A DNA stretch of 64,000 nt from Adiantum capillus-veneris (lineage: Eukaryota > Streptophyta > Polypodiopsida > Polypodiales > Pteridaceae): the NCBI GenBank assembly GCA_014529385.2, contig CM043954.1:92407747-92471746 (forward strand). Direction: 5' to 3'. Numbering within the stretch: the stretch's first letter is position 1; each line of letters starts with the position of its first letter. Shown piece by piece: positions 24,366-36,159 of the stretch. Below the pieces are notes generated by a model. The model was not told the origin of the DNA. It worked only from the letters and a program-made list of their open reading frames with translations, and did not search any database. Position numbers and translations under genes: made by a program.

Positions 24366-24588
24366 TTCTGTATTTCCATCTTTCAATCAAGCCCATAGCA
24401 TAATATTTACTCCAAAAACTTTTGACATTAACAACTTCAGATTCCATGTTATGATATTAAAAACCATTCCCACACCACATGACGGCCATTGCAAGCTTGA
24501 CATCGTGCAAAAATGCTATGCTCCCAACCATAATCCAAGCACTCATAAAACCAATGAATACTTTTGCATAAAATTCTCCATATAAACA

Positions 24589-25930
24589 TACCACAATACG
24601 ACATCGTGTTCTTTGATTGTGCAATACGCACAATCCATAGTAGGAGCTCTAAAATCATGGGCACGGTTGTGGATGATGGTTTCATCTTTGGTACCCATTT
24701 GTACTTGAGTATGTTTGGCTTTTCCTGGAAGACCTTTCTACAACCAACCTTCATTTTAGACCCAATTTTAGGTTTATGCTTAGGTTTCCAAACCCACTTT
24801 GTTGTTTGTAATTGCAGTCTCCGTTGTTGATGGGGGTAGGATGGTTCCATAGTAGGCTGCTTGTTTAGTATGCAGCAACGTTTTAGGCACCCAAATTTGT
24901 TGAGAGTAGTTGATGAGTTGAATTTAAGGTATCCAAAATTTGTTGAGAGTGGTTGATGAGCTGACTTTAAGGTATCCAAATTTGCTTAGTTCCGTGCATG
25001 TTATGATGGTGGAGAAGAAATTTTTTGCAAAGCAACACTTGTAAATGTATCAGATGGCTTGTGCTTTGTCGATTGGAAATTACCGAAACTTGCTTTCCTC
25101 TCTTCCTTGCTACATGAAAATGGCACCTTCAACTGTCCTCCTTTAAGTGTAAGCTCCAAAATTTTGGCATCCCAATCTTGGATTTCTTTATAGGTTCTCA
25201 TCCATGGAACTCCAAATATTAACTCTTCATTCATATGCTCATCCACTATGCATATGAAAGTATGCGAGCAAGAGAATCCATGAACAATGATATTCAAGTT
25301 GATTTTACCTAAAGTTGGAACCACTTTTTTTGTTGCATCCCTTGACAGTAGCCCATCCAACAATACTTAAGTGGTTGAGTAGTTGCTTTGCAATAAGTAG
25401 AATAGCTGACCGCATTGACTCTGGCACATGTATTTGCTAAGATCTTGATCGTGTAATTCTCTTTCAGATTCACTGTGATCCGCATATCAAGACCATCCAG
25501 CCATTCTTCATCGATCTCCACCTCATCATTTGCTAAGGGTTGAATCTGGAGCATATTGAGGGGTAGAACTTGAGGAATCAATTGCCTTGCTCCTTTCCTC
25601 TTCAGAATGCAAATGCGTGCTTCCTCTTGGGCTTCCTCAATCACATGCTATTTTTTAAGCTTTCCTTCCTTCACTACATGCATTCTTTGCAAAAGGTTAT
25701 AATTAGTCAAGGGTAGATGGTATTTGCAAAGTCGACATCCACTATTCCAATTTTCGATGATTTCTCCATCTAAGGTAGCTAGTTTGATGAAACCACTCAG
25801 TGAAACATCTTCAATGACAAAAGGATCGTGTCCCTTTTTCTTGAACTTCGGTATATGTTGTTTCAAGGAGTAAACTAGAACCAAATCCCCTTGTTTGAAA
25901 TTTTTTGTCAGCAAATGTGAGTCAAAAAGC
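24589..25930 (-). mobile_element. Tail fragment of an OTA-like Pol (J/E lineage)
   Basis: Minus-strand order: 25648-25914 is the post-integrase basic module (QGDLVLVYSLKQHIPKFKKK; FIKLATLDGEII), closely matching element J. Then 25309-25644 starts EEAQEEARI as in J. Next is a retropepsin-like region (25001-25363; FICIVDEHMNEELIFGVPW is the late part). Finally comes a tail with W-x-P-K motifs (VWKPKHK; YKWVPKMK) near 24680-24820. It ends where element D's right repeat begins. It is broken, with perhaps five or more breaks, and I found no LTRs for it. Confidence 0.7.
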
Positions 25931-28900
25931 TGTTTCTATTTCATTTTTGTGCGTATATATGGGCAATGGCCTCTAGTTGGTGTTCATCTAGTCGTTTTAA
26001 GTCCTTGAGTTGTTTTGACTATGGTTTATTGATGCAAATGCTAAATGTTGCTTCCTTCCACTCTTTGTTCCGCCGTCGCCCAATGTTTACACAAGACGAT
26101 GGAAGAGAATCAAGTAAATTTTTCGTCCACCCTCTATGTGAACAAATGGGTGGCGAAATTGTGCATTATGTAACTCTACCACCCGAAAAAGAAACTCTTG
26201 GATTAAGTTCTTCCACCTGCTCAATGTGAACCCAGCCTGTGATAGCCACAAGACATTTCTTCCGGCTAAAACCAGCCCTTCAATGCTTCGAAGATGTGAT
26301 CCACCATAACCATTCACACCTTCTTTTCAAGCTCCCACACGTACCCATAATTTCATGTCTCCCTCTCACTCTGCCCCACCCGCAGTTGCCGACTCAGATG
26401 AGCAAAATACAAAAAACACCGAAAAACAAAAAAAAACTCTTTTTATATATATAAAAAGGGCTAGTTCCTACCCAAGAAATCCTTTTAAAAGACAAAAGAA
26501 AAAAAAAGGGGGCCCCATCAAGCCGGTCGGGAAACAAGACCAAGGGTAGCATGGAAACATAGCGGCAAAATGGAGCTGAACTCAAAATGGAGGTAAACTC
26601 AAAACTCCTCAAGTTGGATTTGAGATGATTGAGTGAAAAGAGAGTAAAAAGATGGGACAAACCTCATTGATAGATCCTTTTGGGCACTAAAAAATATGTT
26701 TTTGAGCTAATTTATGTGCATTTAGTGACCACCCTCTCTCCCCCTCTCTCTCTTTTCTTGCTTCAAATGTGAAAATCCACTAAGTTAAGAGCACCAATAT
26801 GATCTTCCTATTGAAATATTTTGCAAAGTTTGTGTTGAATTGTGCGGTTCTTGATGATTCTTGACATTTTTTGGAGCTTTATTGAAGCGTTTTTAACCTA
26901 TGGTGATCAAGAATCAGTTGGCCAACCGAGGGAGCTGGCACTTCGCTTATGCTCTCCCTTTCCTTGTTATGTATGGCATAATTTCTATTTAAGTGCACGG
27001 ATGTGGACATCGAGTTTATTGTGCTATGATTATGTGTAGATTCCCATGCATAAATGAACTTTCATTGTACTAAAATTCTTGGCTTGTGGATGGTCCAATG
27101 CTTCACTTGATTGCAGAGCCTCATTGCCAAAAATGCACATTCTTCTTCATTGCATGTGGTTGTGAATGTTTATTAAAGTTTGGGCTTGGTATTGATTATT
27201 CATTTTAGTGCTTGCTTTGAATACAAAACCCCTACATAGAACTAAAAGTGAGCTTCTTTGAATGACCATGAGAGAGCAGTAAAATTTTGAATTTGTGATT
27301 GATTGTTGTGAATTATTTGAGTGCTTGTACTCAATGATTACATGTTTAAGAGCACTAATGATCGAGTTCCTTTGAAGGGTTGTGGAAAAGTTATTGATAC
27401 ATGATAGGTGTGGCATTGCTTTAACTTGCAAAATTTGTCTATTATAGCCATTTCATTTTATTTGATTATAGTTGCAATCATCTCTAGCTCATAGCTTCCT
27501 CTAAAATTCTAAATTTTCATGTGAGCTAGTTGTTAACCAACTTTTTTGGAGAGCTTTAGAAATGTCAAATTTGTCTTTCAAGAGCCACTTCAAATTCATT
27601 CAAAATTGCATTATTTCTACCTCGTGGTTTGTTTTAAATTATATTGTACATTTTGTTTGAGCTAGAAATTAATCAACTTTGAATCATGCATGCAAGGTTT
27701 TAACATTGCAAAATGAGCTTATGTAAAATCATTTTATCTCTCATTTTTGTTGTGTACACATATACTTGCTAACTAAAGAGAATCATGTGCATAACCAAAG
27801 GCACTTTTTTCCCTTAGGGTTCTTCCCTTTGGCATATTTGGGTATTTGAGACCTTAGCTTTAGGTTTTCAATAATTTTTTTTGTGTGTTTTTCTTTTCTT
27901 TCAATAAATGGATTTTGGAGCTTGTGTTTGCTAACACTTAGCTTCAAGAAGCTTGGCTTGCAAATAAAAGAAATCAAGGGGCCTCTACTTACACAAAGTG
28001 GATGCTTGCTCATGGATGCTCTAAAGAGCATGAATAGGCAAAATCCTTCAATGCTATGCTCTTTCTTATCTTTACATCTCTTTGCATACTTGGATTAAGT
28101 GAATTTTCTTCTAAACTATGGTTCCTTCCATTTTCAAAAGCTAAGCATACATGAAAGTTTCAACACTTTTCTTTGTGAATATTAAACTCATTAGAAAATT
28201 GGTTTTATGTCTGCTGATCATGAGTAATTAGGTTAATATAAGATCATTTCTTTTAGTCTTAGATCCTTAGTGATCGACTCAATACACTCATTTCTAACAT
28301 GACCTAGGGCTATGATTAGGCTTTTAGTCTCTTAGCCCATTTTCCATAAGTACTCTCATTATGGAGGAAATAAACAATGCAAAAAATGAACAAATGAAGC
28401 AAAAAAAGTGTGTCCAAAAAAGAGTAGCACAAATGCTACTAGAGACATGAAAATGAAATTTCTATGTTATGTTGTGTCTATGTGCGGCCTAGCATCTTAT
28501 TGGCACTTGGTAGGGAGGGGAATCACCTTGGCTCGCTTCATCAAGGCCTTAAACCGATGCCTTAGGCTGATAGGGGTTAGCCATCACCTTAGTAGGTTAG
28601 TAGATTCTTGGAACACCTCCTTGAGGGTTCATGGAGCCAAGAGTTGTAGCTAGACTTGCCTTGAGGTGGTTGTCTTGTGATGTGATTTACTTTTTTCTAT
28701 CAAAAGTTTAAAAACAAATCTTCCATGAGCTTCAAAAGGCTAAGTGTGACAGACAAATAGATTAGAAGCTTCTTTGTGGCCATAGACATGATAGACTTGG
28801 ATGCTTTATTAAGATTGATCATATAGTTTTTAGGCTAGTAGGTTTATGAACTTGCATTAGCTTAAGGGTCAATTATAATTGATTGCTTGTGTTACATGCA

Positions 28901-29174
28901 TAAATCTAAAATTTTTAGTGGTTTAATCTTCATAGTAGTTTAGGTGTTCTTTTGCTTTATGTTTTTTAGTTTTTTAGTATGGTTCACCCATCTTTTGGAT
29001 GCAAAAAAATCACTTTGCATGATCTTCATTTCACCTCATGTTTTATTCATATTTGTTGGCCTTTGATACTCACAAATTATCTTATGTTTTGCAGCTAAAC
29101 ATTCATCCATGCATGTGATTTCTACCATGTCACCGTGCTTTGCTTCAGTGGCACACGAGGACGTGGGTCAAATT
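25931..29174. other. AT-rich stretch with no recognised gene
   Basis: No coding region I can name. 26239-26660 has A-rich runs and TATATATA near 26440. From 26700 to 29100 the sequence is T-rich on the plus strand and resembles the long untranslated 3' regions of LTR elements, which would fit the polypurine tract at 29175. The 81-codon open frame at 28408-28653 has no familiar motif. Confidence 0.45.
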
Positions 29175-30367
29175 AGGAGGGGGGTAATGTTAGCAGCGGC
29201 TAACACATGCTACACCGATTATGCACCAAGCTAGGGATGTGCTATTGTCCACAATATTTTCTATTCATTGTATAAGGCCTTGGGCTCATTTAAAATTTCC
29301 AAATTGTATAAGCTAAAGGGCTCAACTTTATTCCGTAGTTAAAGGCCTTGAAGCCCAAAACTATAAAAGAGCCCTATGATAAATGAGAAGTCATTCTTGG
29401 GTGAGCTCTCTTCTTTATAGAGTGGATGTTCATGAGGCTCATGGGCTTTCCAGGCCCATGTAGTGTAATGATAATGACCTATGAACTTTGAGAATAGCAG
29501 AATTAGGAGAATTAAAGAGAGCATTTTTGTGAGACTACTTTGAGAACATAGAGGGTGAACTTAATTAGAGGTAGCAACATTACCATTATACTTATTAACT
29601 TGGTATGAACAATTTTTTTGCAAGAGAGAGAGAGAGAGAGAGAATTAGAGAGCTTGACAACATTTGAGGACCGGATTTATGTGGAGCCGGTTCCCCCTCC
29701 AATAGGCTTTTGTATTATAGATTCTCCCATAAAGAGATACTTGGTATAATATAATCTTTGTGTTCCTTGTTACCTTGGTGATGCTATGAAGATGGAAATC
29801 TTCATGCATCACGAGCAGAACATAAAATTTGTAAAAGCATTAACCATCCGCGAACTCAGTCCCAAGGCCTCAAACACCTTCGAAGGTGGAGAGAGCTAGC
29901 GGGGAATGAGGGTAGGGAAGAGGAAGAAGAAACATTCACAGGTGAAAGAAATAGTTTCTCACTTATCAACACTCTTCTTGCTTAGCATAGCATAATAGCA
30001 TAGTAATGAAGATAGGGAAGATGGAAAGCTTAAGCATTGAAGCATGGATCTTAGTTGGATTTGCATTCCATAGCCAAGAGTGTTGGTGTAGGCTCTCAAC
30101 TTCTCAACAAGCTTGGAGAAGGAGATAAAGTTCTTGCACTTTCACCAAGTGAGAATGTGTGAAAAATGAGTGTGTGAGAGGGTGTATACCCCCAAGCACA
30201 CCCCTTTCTTGCTTTCGTCAACCCCTCCTTATAGCTCAAGCTTGAAGGTCATTGGTCCCCTCTAAGACTAGCCAATCACATGCACAATGCATTTCAAGCA
30301 CATGGGTAGCCTTTGGACAAGTATCCTCCTTACCCCTTTGCGAGAGAGAGCTTGAAAATATCTAGAT
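29175..30367 (+). repeat. Plus-strand LTR-like sequence behind a polypurine tract
   Basis: AGGAGGGGGGTAA at 29175-29187 is a typical polypurine tract, preceded by a GAGGACG phrase common at gypsy 3' ends. A TG at 29188 then starts TGTTAGCAGCGGCTAACA, a short inverted repeat. TATAAAA follows at 29362-29368 and a (GA)n tract near 29622-29642, a layout also seen in the LTRs of E and J. No second copy is in the window, so the right end is a guess placed where the J-family leader begins. Confidence 0.45.
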
Positions 30368-30606
30368 ATTTTGGTTATGCTCACTCTCAGTAGCCCCCTT
30401 ATGCTCTGTCCACTCACAAAATTCAGTTTGAACTCTGTTTGAGCAAGTTATGGCTAATTTAGGCTTTTCTTGGCAATTTTCCGCTTTTGACTTGTTTTGG
30501 GTCAATTGTGATCCAAATGGGATGAAACTTGAAATATAACCTCTAGACAGCTATTACAATGGATCTGTGTTGGCAAAGTATCAAAATATGTCCAAAATTA
30601 GGTCAA

Positions 30607-31043
30607 AGACATCATACGCGTATGATGTCTTTTTCATCAATTTGGGTCATGACTTGATATTTTTGCTTTCTACAGTGTTTGTAACAATCTTGTCGTGTCA
30701 GATATCAAAAATAAGTAGTGGATGTGCTAAAAGACATTATACGCGTATGATGTCTTTTTTTCCAGATTTTGACTATTTTTGGTTTTAAGCCTTCTCCAAT
30801 GTTTATAATTGAGTTTCAAGTGTTTTTGTCAGGTTTGAATGTAAAAACAAGATCTGAATCCAAAATTTCCTATTCTTTGCGTTTCTTGGACTCCGACTTG
30901 TCTTTTTGGGTTTCTTTGAGTGTTAATGCTCTTGTTTTAAGTTGAAATTAGGGTATAACTCCCCTTTTGAACACTCTGGTAAAGTCAAAATTTCTGTTTT
31001 GGTCTCTGTTTGGTCATTTAGACATCATACGTGTACGATGTCT
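30607..31043. repeat. Palindrome cluster 1 (three copies)
   Basis: A 24-bp palindrome with arm AGACATCATACG and its reverse complement lies at 30607-30630 (perfect), 30732-30755 (one difference) and 31020-31043 (two differences). The start-to-start spacing is 125 and 288. Confidence 0.95.
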
Positions 31044-31561
31044 AAAGTTGCATATTTCCAGTTTTTTGGCACAGAATCCTTCCTAAAGCTTTCTCTAGTG
31101 CTCAGCAACTCCCAGATACACAGAAAATTTCTCTGGCTTTTGTTTATTGCAAGTTTCACTACTAACTCGACGGTTTAGTGATCTAACATGCAATCAACCA
31201 TATCAAGCAAATATTCCAATGATTACTAGCTCCAGATCAGGATCAAATGAAGTCCTACCTAAGCTATTCCTAATCATCAAATGGGTTTGGTAATTGTGAT
31301 TTTAAAGAGATCCACTGCCACTCACGGACTAGCAAATTCTTCTTCTATCAACAACTACTCAACACCAACAAAACAACAAACAAATCTAAGCTAATCTAAA
31401 AATATTGTCAACACGGAAGACCCAGGAATACCCCACTTCCTAGTATCTCTCGAGATCTTCGGAGTCCACCACTCCTAGATCTTTTCTAGCTAAAGTATAC
31501 AAAGTAGTTTATACGACTCACCTCGTAGGATTAGTCTAAGGTCACCTACTTAGGGCTCTCG

Positions 31562-31579
31562 TCCCCGGCAGCGGCGCCA
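31562..31579 (-). other. Primer-binding site, OTA type
   Basis: On the minus strand this reads TGGCGCCGCTGCCGGGGA, two bases past the end of the LTR. It differs at one base from the TGGCGCCGTTGCCGGGGA site well known in Athila/Tat-like plant elements. Confidence 0.88.
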
Positions 31580-31581
31580 AA

Positions 31582-32205
31582 TGTTAAGGCGGTTACGCCG
31601 CTAGCGGAAGCTAAATAGCGAGAACTCAACCAACAACAGAATTTGTCAGACGAGGACGGAGCTTGACCCGCAGGCGCATGGAAACAACTAGGTGGGTGTC
31701 AAATCACCTACTCGACCTTCTAATGACAATCACTACTAAGGAAATCAAATCTAAGTTCTAAAATACGCAAGTGACTGAAATCCGTACTACGAACGAATGC
31801 TATACGAAACAGGATCTAGAATCATTGAATCGATCTCAAACTCAAGGGAAAGTCTATACACTAGGTAAGAACAACACCCTAAAGACTTGAACTGCAAAAT
31901 CAACCTATAATCACTCCGTGCGGTAAACGCGTATGAAGACTGGCCGAAAAATACAGGTGACCGAAACTTGACCCCGATGGTACTAATGCGTAGCTCTACT
32001 CGTTGTGGTTCTATAGATATGCTGCACGCTCCATTCCGACACACGAGTTGGAAGAAAACTCACACCGAAGCTCGTAGGAACTTACCACACATAGAAGCCG
32101 ATAGCGCGCACTCTTGGTATCTGTGCATAGCCCTCGCCGTTGCTAACACAATGGCGGTGTCGCTTCTCCAATGGCGGCTTCGTAGCTCGCGTAGCAAGTA
32201 GATAA

Positions 32206-32296
<91 letters not shown>

Positions 32297-32768
32297 ACAC
32301 AGTCACGACGCACCAAAAACTCTCTTTGATTAAATAAAAAACTCCTTTTAGGTTACAAAACTTTGGCTTATATACCTCAGCCTTGGAGGTGAGAACATCT
32401 CTAACTAATTACATCAGCAAGTGAAATTACTTCGGAATTACAAGCTGGAAACTCAATTGAGTCCCGTTACTTAATGAATGGCTCCAATCAAAATCAATGT
32501 CGGAAAGACATTTATTACAATCAATGGTTACAAAAATGATGAGTGTGAGCAAAAATGTGGGTGTGATCCTCTGCTGGCTCAACAATAGACAATCTCCTTT
32601 TGGACCCCTATTGAGAAGTAACCATCTCTCCTCTTGGTCCCTTGCTGAGATAAGTCTAGAAGCACATGTCTCTATTCTAACTCTTGTTCCCATTTATTCT
32701 TCCACATTAAATGATCGGTTTAATATGAGAAAATCATTTGGATTAGCTAGATATTAGATTTTACGACA
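31582..32768 (-). repeat. LTR at the J-leader / element H junction
   Basis: The plus-strand ends are TGTTAAGG and TTACGACA, i.e. a TG...CA unit of 1187 bp. The first 121 bases match the start of the LTR at 63880-64000 with one difference, so this end belongs to the J family. On the upper side lies a purine tract and a GTCGAGGACG phrase typical of chromovirus 3' ends, belonging to element H. Either one LTR serves both neighbours through recombination, or two LTRs are fused here. TATATAA lies at 32368-32374 (minus). Confidence 0.7.
32208..32294 (-). repeat. (CT)n tract inside the LTR
   Basis: A pure CT tract of about 87 bases (GA on the transcribed strand) lies about 75 bases downstream of the putative TATA box, so it would be near the 5' end of the RNA. 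Confidence 0.97.
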
Positions 32769-33164
32769 TTACCTCTCTCTTGAAATCATAGACGTCCTCG
32801 ACTATGAGGTAGAGAAGATAAAGCCTAGTCATTAGTCCATGTTTCTTAGCGGGTAGAGGATCCCTTTTCACCCTACGGCATCATTCCAGAATGGATGACT
32901 AATCCATTTGGTGCTCGGGACACTTAGCTACTGCAAGCATGGCTGCTCTTTAATCCATATCATACTTCCATAGTAGAGTGACAAGTTCTACTTGGTGTTT
33001 GGGAGACGTCGTCACCACAAACATGATCCTAAGCATGCATACTATTTAAATTTGTGCACAATAAAAAGAGAACTAGTCTTATAAGACAAAAATAGTGTTC
33101 ATTTAAAATGCATTTTCATTTGCTTACTCTAGTGTAGCAAGGTTCATATTATCCTTACGCTAGG

Positions 33165-33270
33165 TTCCTTGCATCCATCTAGCATCTTTAAAAGGATAAT
33201 CCTTAAACTTAATAAGATATCGTCGGGTATTCTTACCGTTTCTTAATACCTTGTCTTCATGTCATAGGAT
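33165..33270 (-). pseudogene. Element H chromodomain remnant
   Basis: TRRYLIKFKDYPFKDARWMQ on the minus strand matches the chromodomain core (YLIKWKGY...DATWEP). It lies downstream of integrase, as in chromoviruses. Confidence 0.78.
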
Positions 33271-33399
33271 GGACTCAGATTGAAGTACTTCTTCTTGATC
33301 TTTGATTTTTGGAGGGTCTGCTACTATTGCTTATTTTGGTGGCGCTCCTTTGTAAGGTTTAAGTTAACTCCCATGGATAACATTATGTATGAGCCAATG

Positions 33400-34260
33400 G
33401 TTGGGCAACTTTAATTGATAAGCCATCTCATTGATTGGCTTAAGAATTTAAAAAGGACCATAGTATCTTTTTGCTAGTTTAGCATAATACTCTTGGTGTC
33501 CCGTAGGATTCTTGCCCGTAGTATGCCTTAGGTGAGCCTTGAGAAACTTTAGCAAGACCCAATCATTTCCCTTAAAGGCTAAGGATCTTCTGTGCTTATG
33601 AGCAACAATCCTTTTTGCCTTTTTTGTGAGATGGATATAACCTCTTTAATCTTGGGAAAAGACTCTTGTGAGTCTCAGCTATATTTATCAGCAACAAAGA
33701 TCTTCCCATGTACTTTAAGTAGTAAGGGACCTTTGGATCTTTCCTCCTTATCCTCGACAGGTACTTTCCCCATAAAATTATGTACAATGTCATTGTACAC
33801 ATACTCTATAACAGGTAGGTACTTCTCTCATGATCTACTTCTATGACATAGACTTTTAGTAGATCAAGAATCAATAGATTAGTTATTTCACTTTGATCAT
33901 GCATTTGTGGATGATAGGCCAAAAGAGAAATTTAATCTAATTCCTAGATTCTCAAAGAGACCCTTCCAAAAATTATTTTCATTCTAGGATCTTTGTCCGA
34001 CACTATGGATGTTGGCAAGCCATGATACTTGAAAATTTGAGATTTGATGCGCTGTAATAGTTTTTTTGATAGGCATAGAGTGTGTTTTCTTGTTAAGCAT
34101 GTGGATTGAAACAATCCAAGTTTCTTCCCTCGATCAAATTTCAACTTTTGGTATACCACGCATTTTGAAACATACTCTTGTATGTTTACTTTTTGTGGTA
34201 GACCAACAGAAATACATTTCTATTGCTCAAAGAGTAGATTGTGGAATCCCTCTTTGCCCC
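33400..34260 (-). pseudogene. Element H integrase remnant
   Basis: FKYHGLPTSIVSDKDPRM (33944-34159) is the block around the second catalytic Asp of gypsy integrases. 33596-33802 holds the late linker (LFPRLKRLYPSHKKG). Decayed. Confidence 0.72.
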
Positions 34261-34296
34261 ACATAAGGAGAAGCATGGGATTCATACATGAATTTC

Positions 34297-34910
34297 TTAT
34301 TGTATGGGTAAGTAACATAGCCTATTGTCTTTTGGAAGATAACAATCCTTCAAGGTGAATGGTTCTTTTTTTTTCCCTATTGCAAAGGCTGTAATTATGT
34401 ACTTAAAGTCTCGGTCAGTATCATACTTATCTATCATAAAAGATAGATCATTGTGAGTTGCTAAAGACACCACATTTACCCTTGGCCATTGTGAAAGTGC
34501 ATCGACCACTTGATTGTGATTTCCAGCAATGTGAGCAATGTGAAATTTGAATTATCAAAGAAAATTTGCCCACCTCACTTGTTTGTCGGAAAGCTTGGTT
34601 TGCATCATGAAGTTCTTAAGGCTTTGTGATCCTTCCGTAGGATGAATGGAGTCCCCAAGAGATAGTGTTTCCACGTTTCTAGGGCATATAGAATAGCTAG
34701 TAGCTCTTTTTTGTATTTGCCCAATATTCGCTTGTTAGAGTTGAGTCTTTGACTGTCATATGCTATGGCATGCCCTTCTTGAAGTAAAATATCTCCAAGG
34801 CAATCACCACAAGCATCACATTGGACCTCAAATGTCTTTGAGAGATCTAGTAGTGTGAGCACAAGGTGAGAGATAAGCTTCTTCTTAAGCTTCTCAAAAG
34901 CTTCTTGCAC
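34297..34910 (-). pseudogene. Element H RNase H remnant
   Basis: TFEVQCDACGDCLGDILLQEG, HAIAYDSQRLN, YKKELLAILYALETWKHYL and FILRKDHKALR are the RNase H blocks with their acidic residues (D, E, D). VDALSQWPRVN near 34500 ends the domain. Typical chromoviral wording. Confidence 0.85.
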
Positions 34911-34999
34911 TTTTGTAGTCCATGAATACTTAACGTTCTTTTTTGTTAAGTCATGTAATGGGCCTGCTATTAGCGAGGATTTTTCTATGAATCATCTAT

Positions 35000-35450
35000 A
35001 GTATGCACACATACCTATAAAGCTTTGTACCTCCTGTAGATTCCTTGGATTAGGCCATCCTTTTATTAACTCTAACTTTGTTGGATCCATACGGGTGCCA
35101 CATTTAGAGATAATGTGACCTAAATGAATCTCTTGCAGGAAAAATTAACTTTTCTTTTAATTAATGAAAAGCTTATTCTCTCTCACAACTTGAAAGATTG
35201 CCTAGAGGTGTTGCTTGTACTCCTCAAGAGAATTTAAGTGGCCTGTGAGGCATGAATTTTGTTTTCGATAGTGATCTTATTTAGTGCTCTATAGTCGACA
35301 CACATGTGATATGTGTCGTCTTTCTTTTGCACTAAAATTATTGGTGAACAGAATGGAGAGGATCTAGGCCTCACCATCCCTTTTTCCACCAATTCATGAA
35401 CTTGCCTCATGATCTCCTCTTGTTGAGCTTGTGAAACTCAATAAGGAGGT
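35000..35450 (-). pseudogene. Element H reverse transcriptase remnant
   Basis: VRPRSSPFCSPIILVQKK, MCVDYRALNKIT and a following palm segment are readable on the minus strand between 35420 and 35240. Later parts reach to about 35000, where the RT-RNase H connection (QEVQSFIGMCAYYR-like) is seen. Confidence 0.75.
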
Positions 35451-35723
35451 TTATTAGGCGGTGAGCTTTCTTGTAGGATCTCTATTACATGGTTATCATC
35501 CCTCGTTTTGGAGGTAGCTCACTAGGGATGCCATCAATGAAAAAATCTTGGAATCTATTTAGGAAATTAGACAACTCTAATTCCTCTTCATTCCCTTTAT
35601 TGCTACTTGTGAAAACATTAAAATATTTACAAGTTCTCTAACAAAAATCATATACGTAGAAGTAGAGATTTTCATGGACTTATCAAAAGCAAGCATATTT
35701 ACCAGGGATATGGTGTTGACCGA

Positions 35724-36047
35724 CTAACTAGAATCTATGTACATGCTTTCCCTGTAGATGAAGTAGATTCTCCTTTCAGGTAACTTCATGTTGGCAGCCA
35801 TGTGGCTGAACCATGGTGCCCCTCGGATAACTTCCTCATGTTGGAGAGGAGAGATGAAGAAATCTTCTTTGTCAACATAGCCTTGGATATGAAGCCTCAA
35901 TTTCCCAATCAAGGGAGTAACTGCGGCTTCTTGCCCCTTGAGGGCTCCATCGGCTACAACCACATCTCCCATCTGATGAGCTTGAATGCCTAGCTTGGTG
36001 TCCAACTCTATTGATATGAAATTGTGAGTAGAGCCAGGGTCAAACAA
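35724..36047 (-). pseudogene. Element H protease remnant
   Basis: FDPGSTHNFISIELDTKLG is the retropepsin active-site loop with its conserved follow-on; WFSHMAANMKLPERRI is the end of the domain. About 100 residues, the usual size. Confidence 0.82.
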
Positions 36048-36159
36048 GATGAAGAAATCATGCTCCCTTACCTTTCCCCAAGCACAGGAGAGAGGTGATC
36101 CTTTGAAATGATCATCCTCTTTTGGAGCTTCGATTGTGGAAGCTCTAGGAATCTCATTG

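Larger units (their letters stand above)
15216..24588 (-). mobile_element. Element D: old broken gypsy element with gene-bearing terminal repeats
   Basis: Direct repeats of about 1.8 kb at 15216-17030 and 22836-24588 both start TGTCGGGGATAAATTTG on the plus strand, so on the element's own (minus) strand they end CCCCGACA. Between them, on the minus strand, lie gag (about 21.5-22.8 kb), protease (20.7-21.0), RT (19.2-20.2), RNase H (18.2-19.0) and integrase (17.1-18.1). The RT catalytic box reads MPFIDDLPIKG. To my memory, FIDD-x-P-I-K-G is more familiar from fungal gypsy elements and non-flowering plants. The terminal repeats differ by roughly 8% by eye, so the element is millions of years old. 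It is broken, with ten or more breaks. Confidence 0.8.
22836..24588 (-). repeat. Right terminal repeat of element D (5' LTR)
   Basis: This is the second copy of 15216-17030, with roughly 8% difference plus small gaps. It contains the same sequence of parts: non-coding lower half, Pumilio fragment, deacetylase fragment, and an unassigned segment at the top that is also kept in the left copy. Beyond about 24588 the match stops and DNA of another element begins, so the outer end of this LTR may be lost. Confidence 0.8.
30368..31581 (-). repeat. Second copy of the element J leader
   Basis: It matches 62662-63879 with about 14 differences in 1.2 kb (about 1% by eye). On the minus strand it begins right after the LTR with the primer-binding site at 31562-31579 and carries three of the palindromes described separately. 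It stops abruptly at 30368, before where gag would start, so only the leader of this copy remains. Confidence 0.9.

Noticed and set aside
27783-28653. Small ORFs in the 26-29 kb stretch
   Set aside because: Short, in AT-rich DNA, without motifs; chance frames are the simpler reading.
32082-32306. Arg/Glu-repeat protein
   Set aside because: It is a translation of the CT/GA microsatellite in an LTR.
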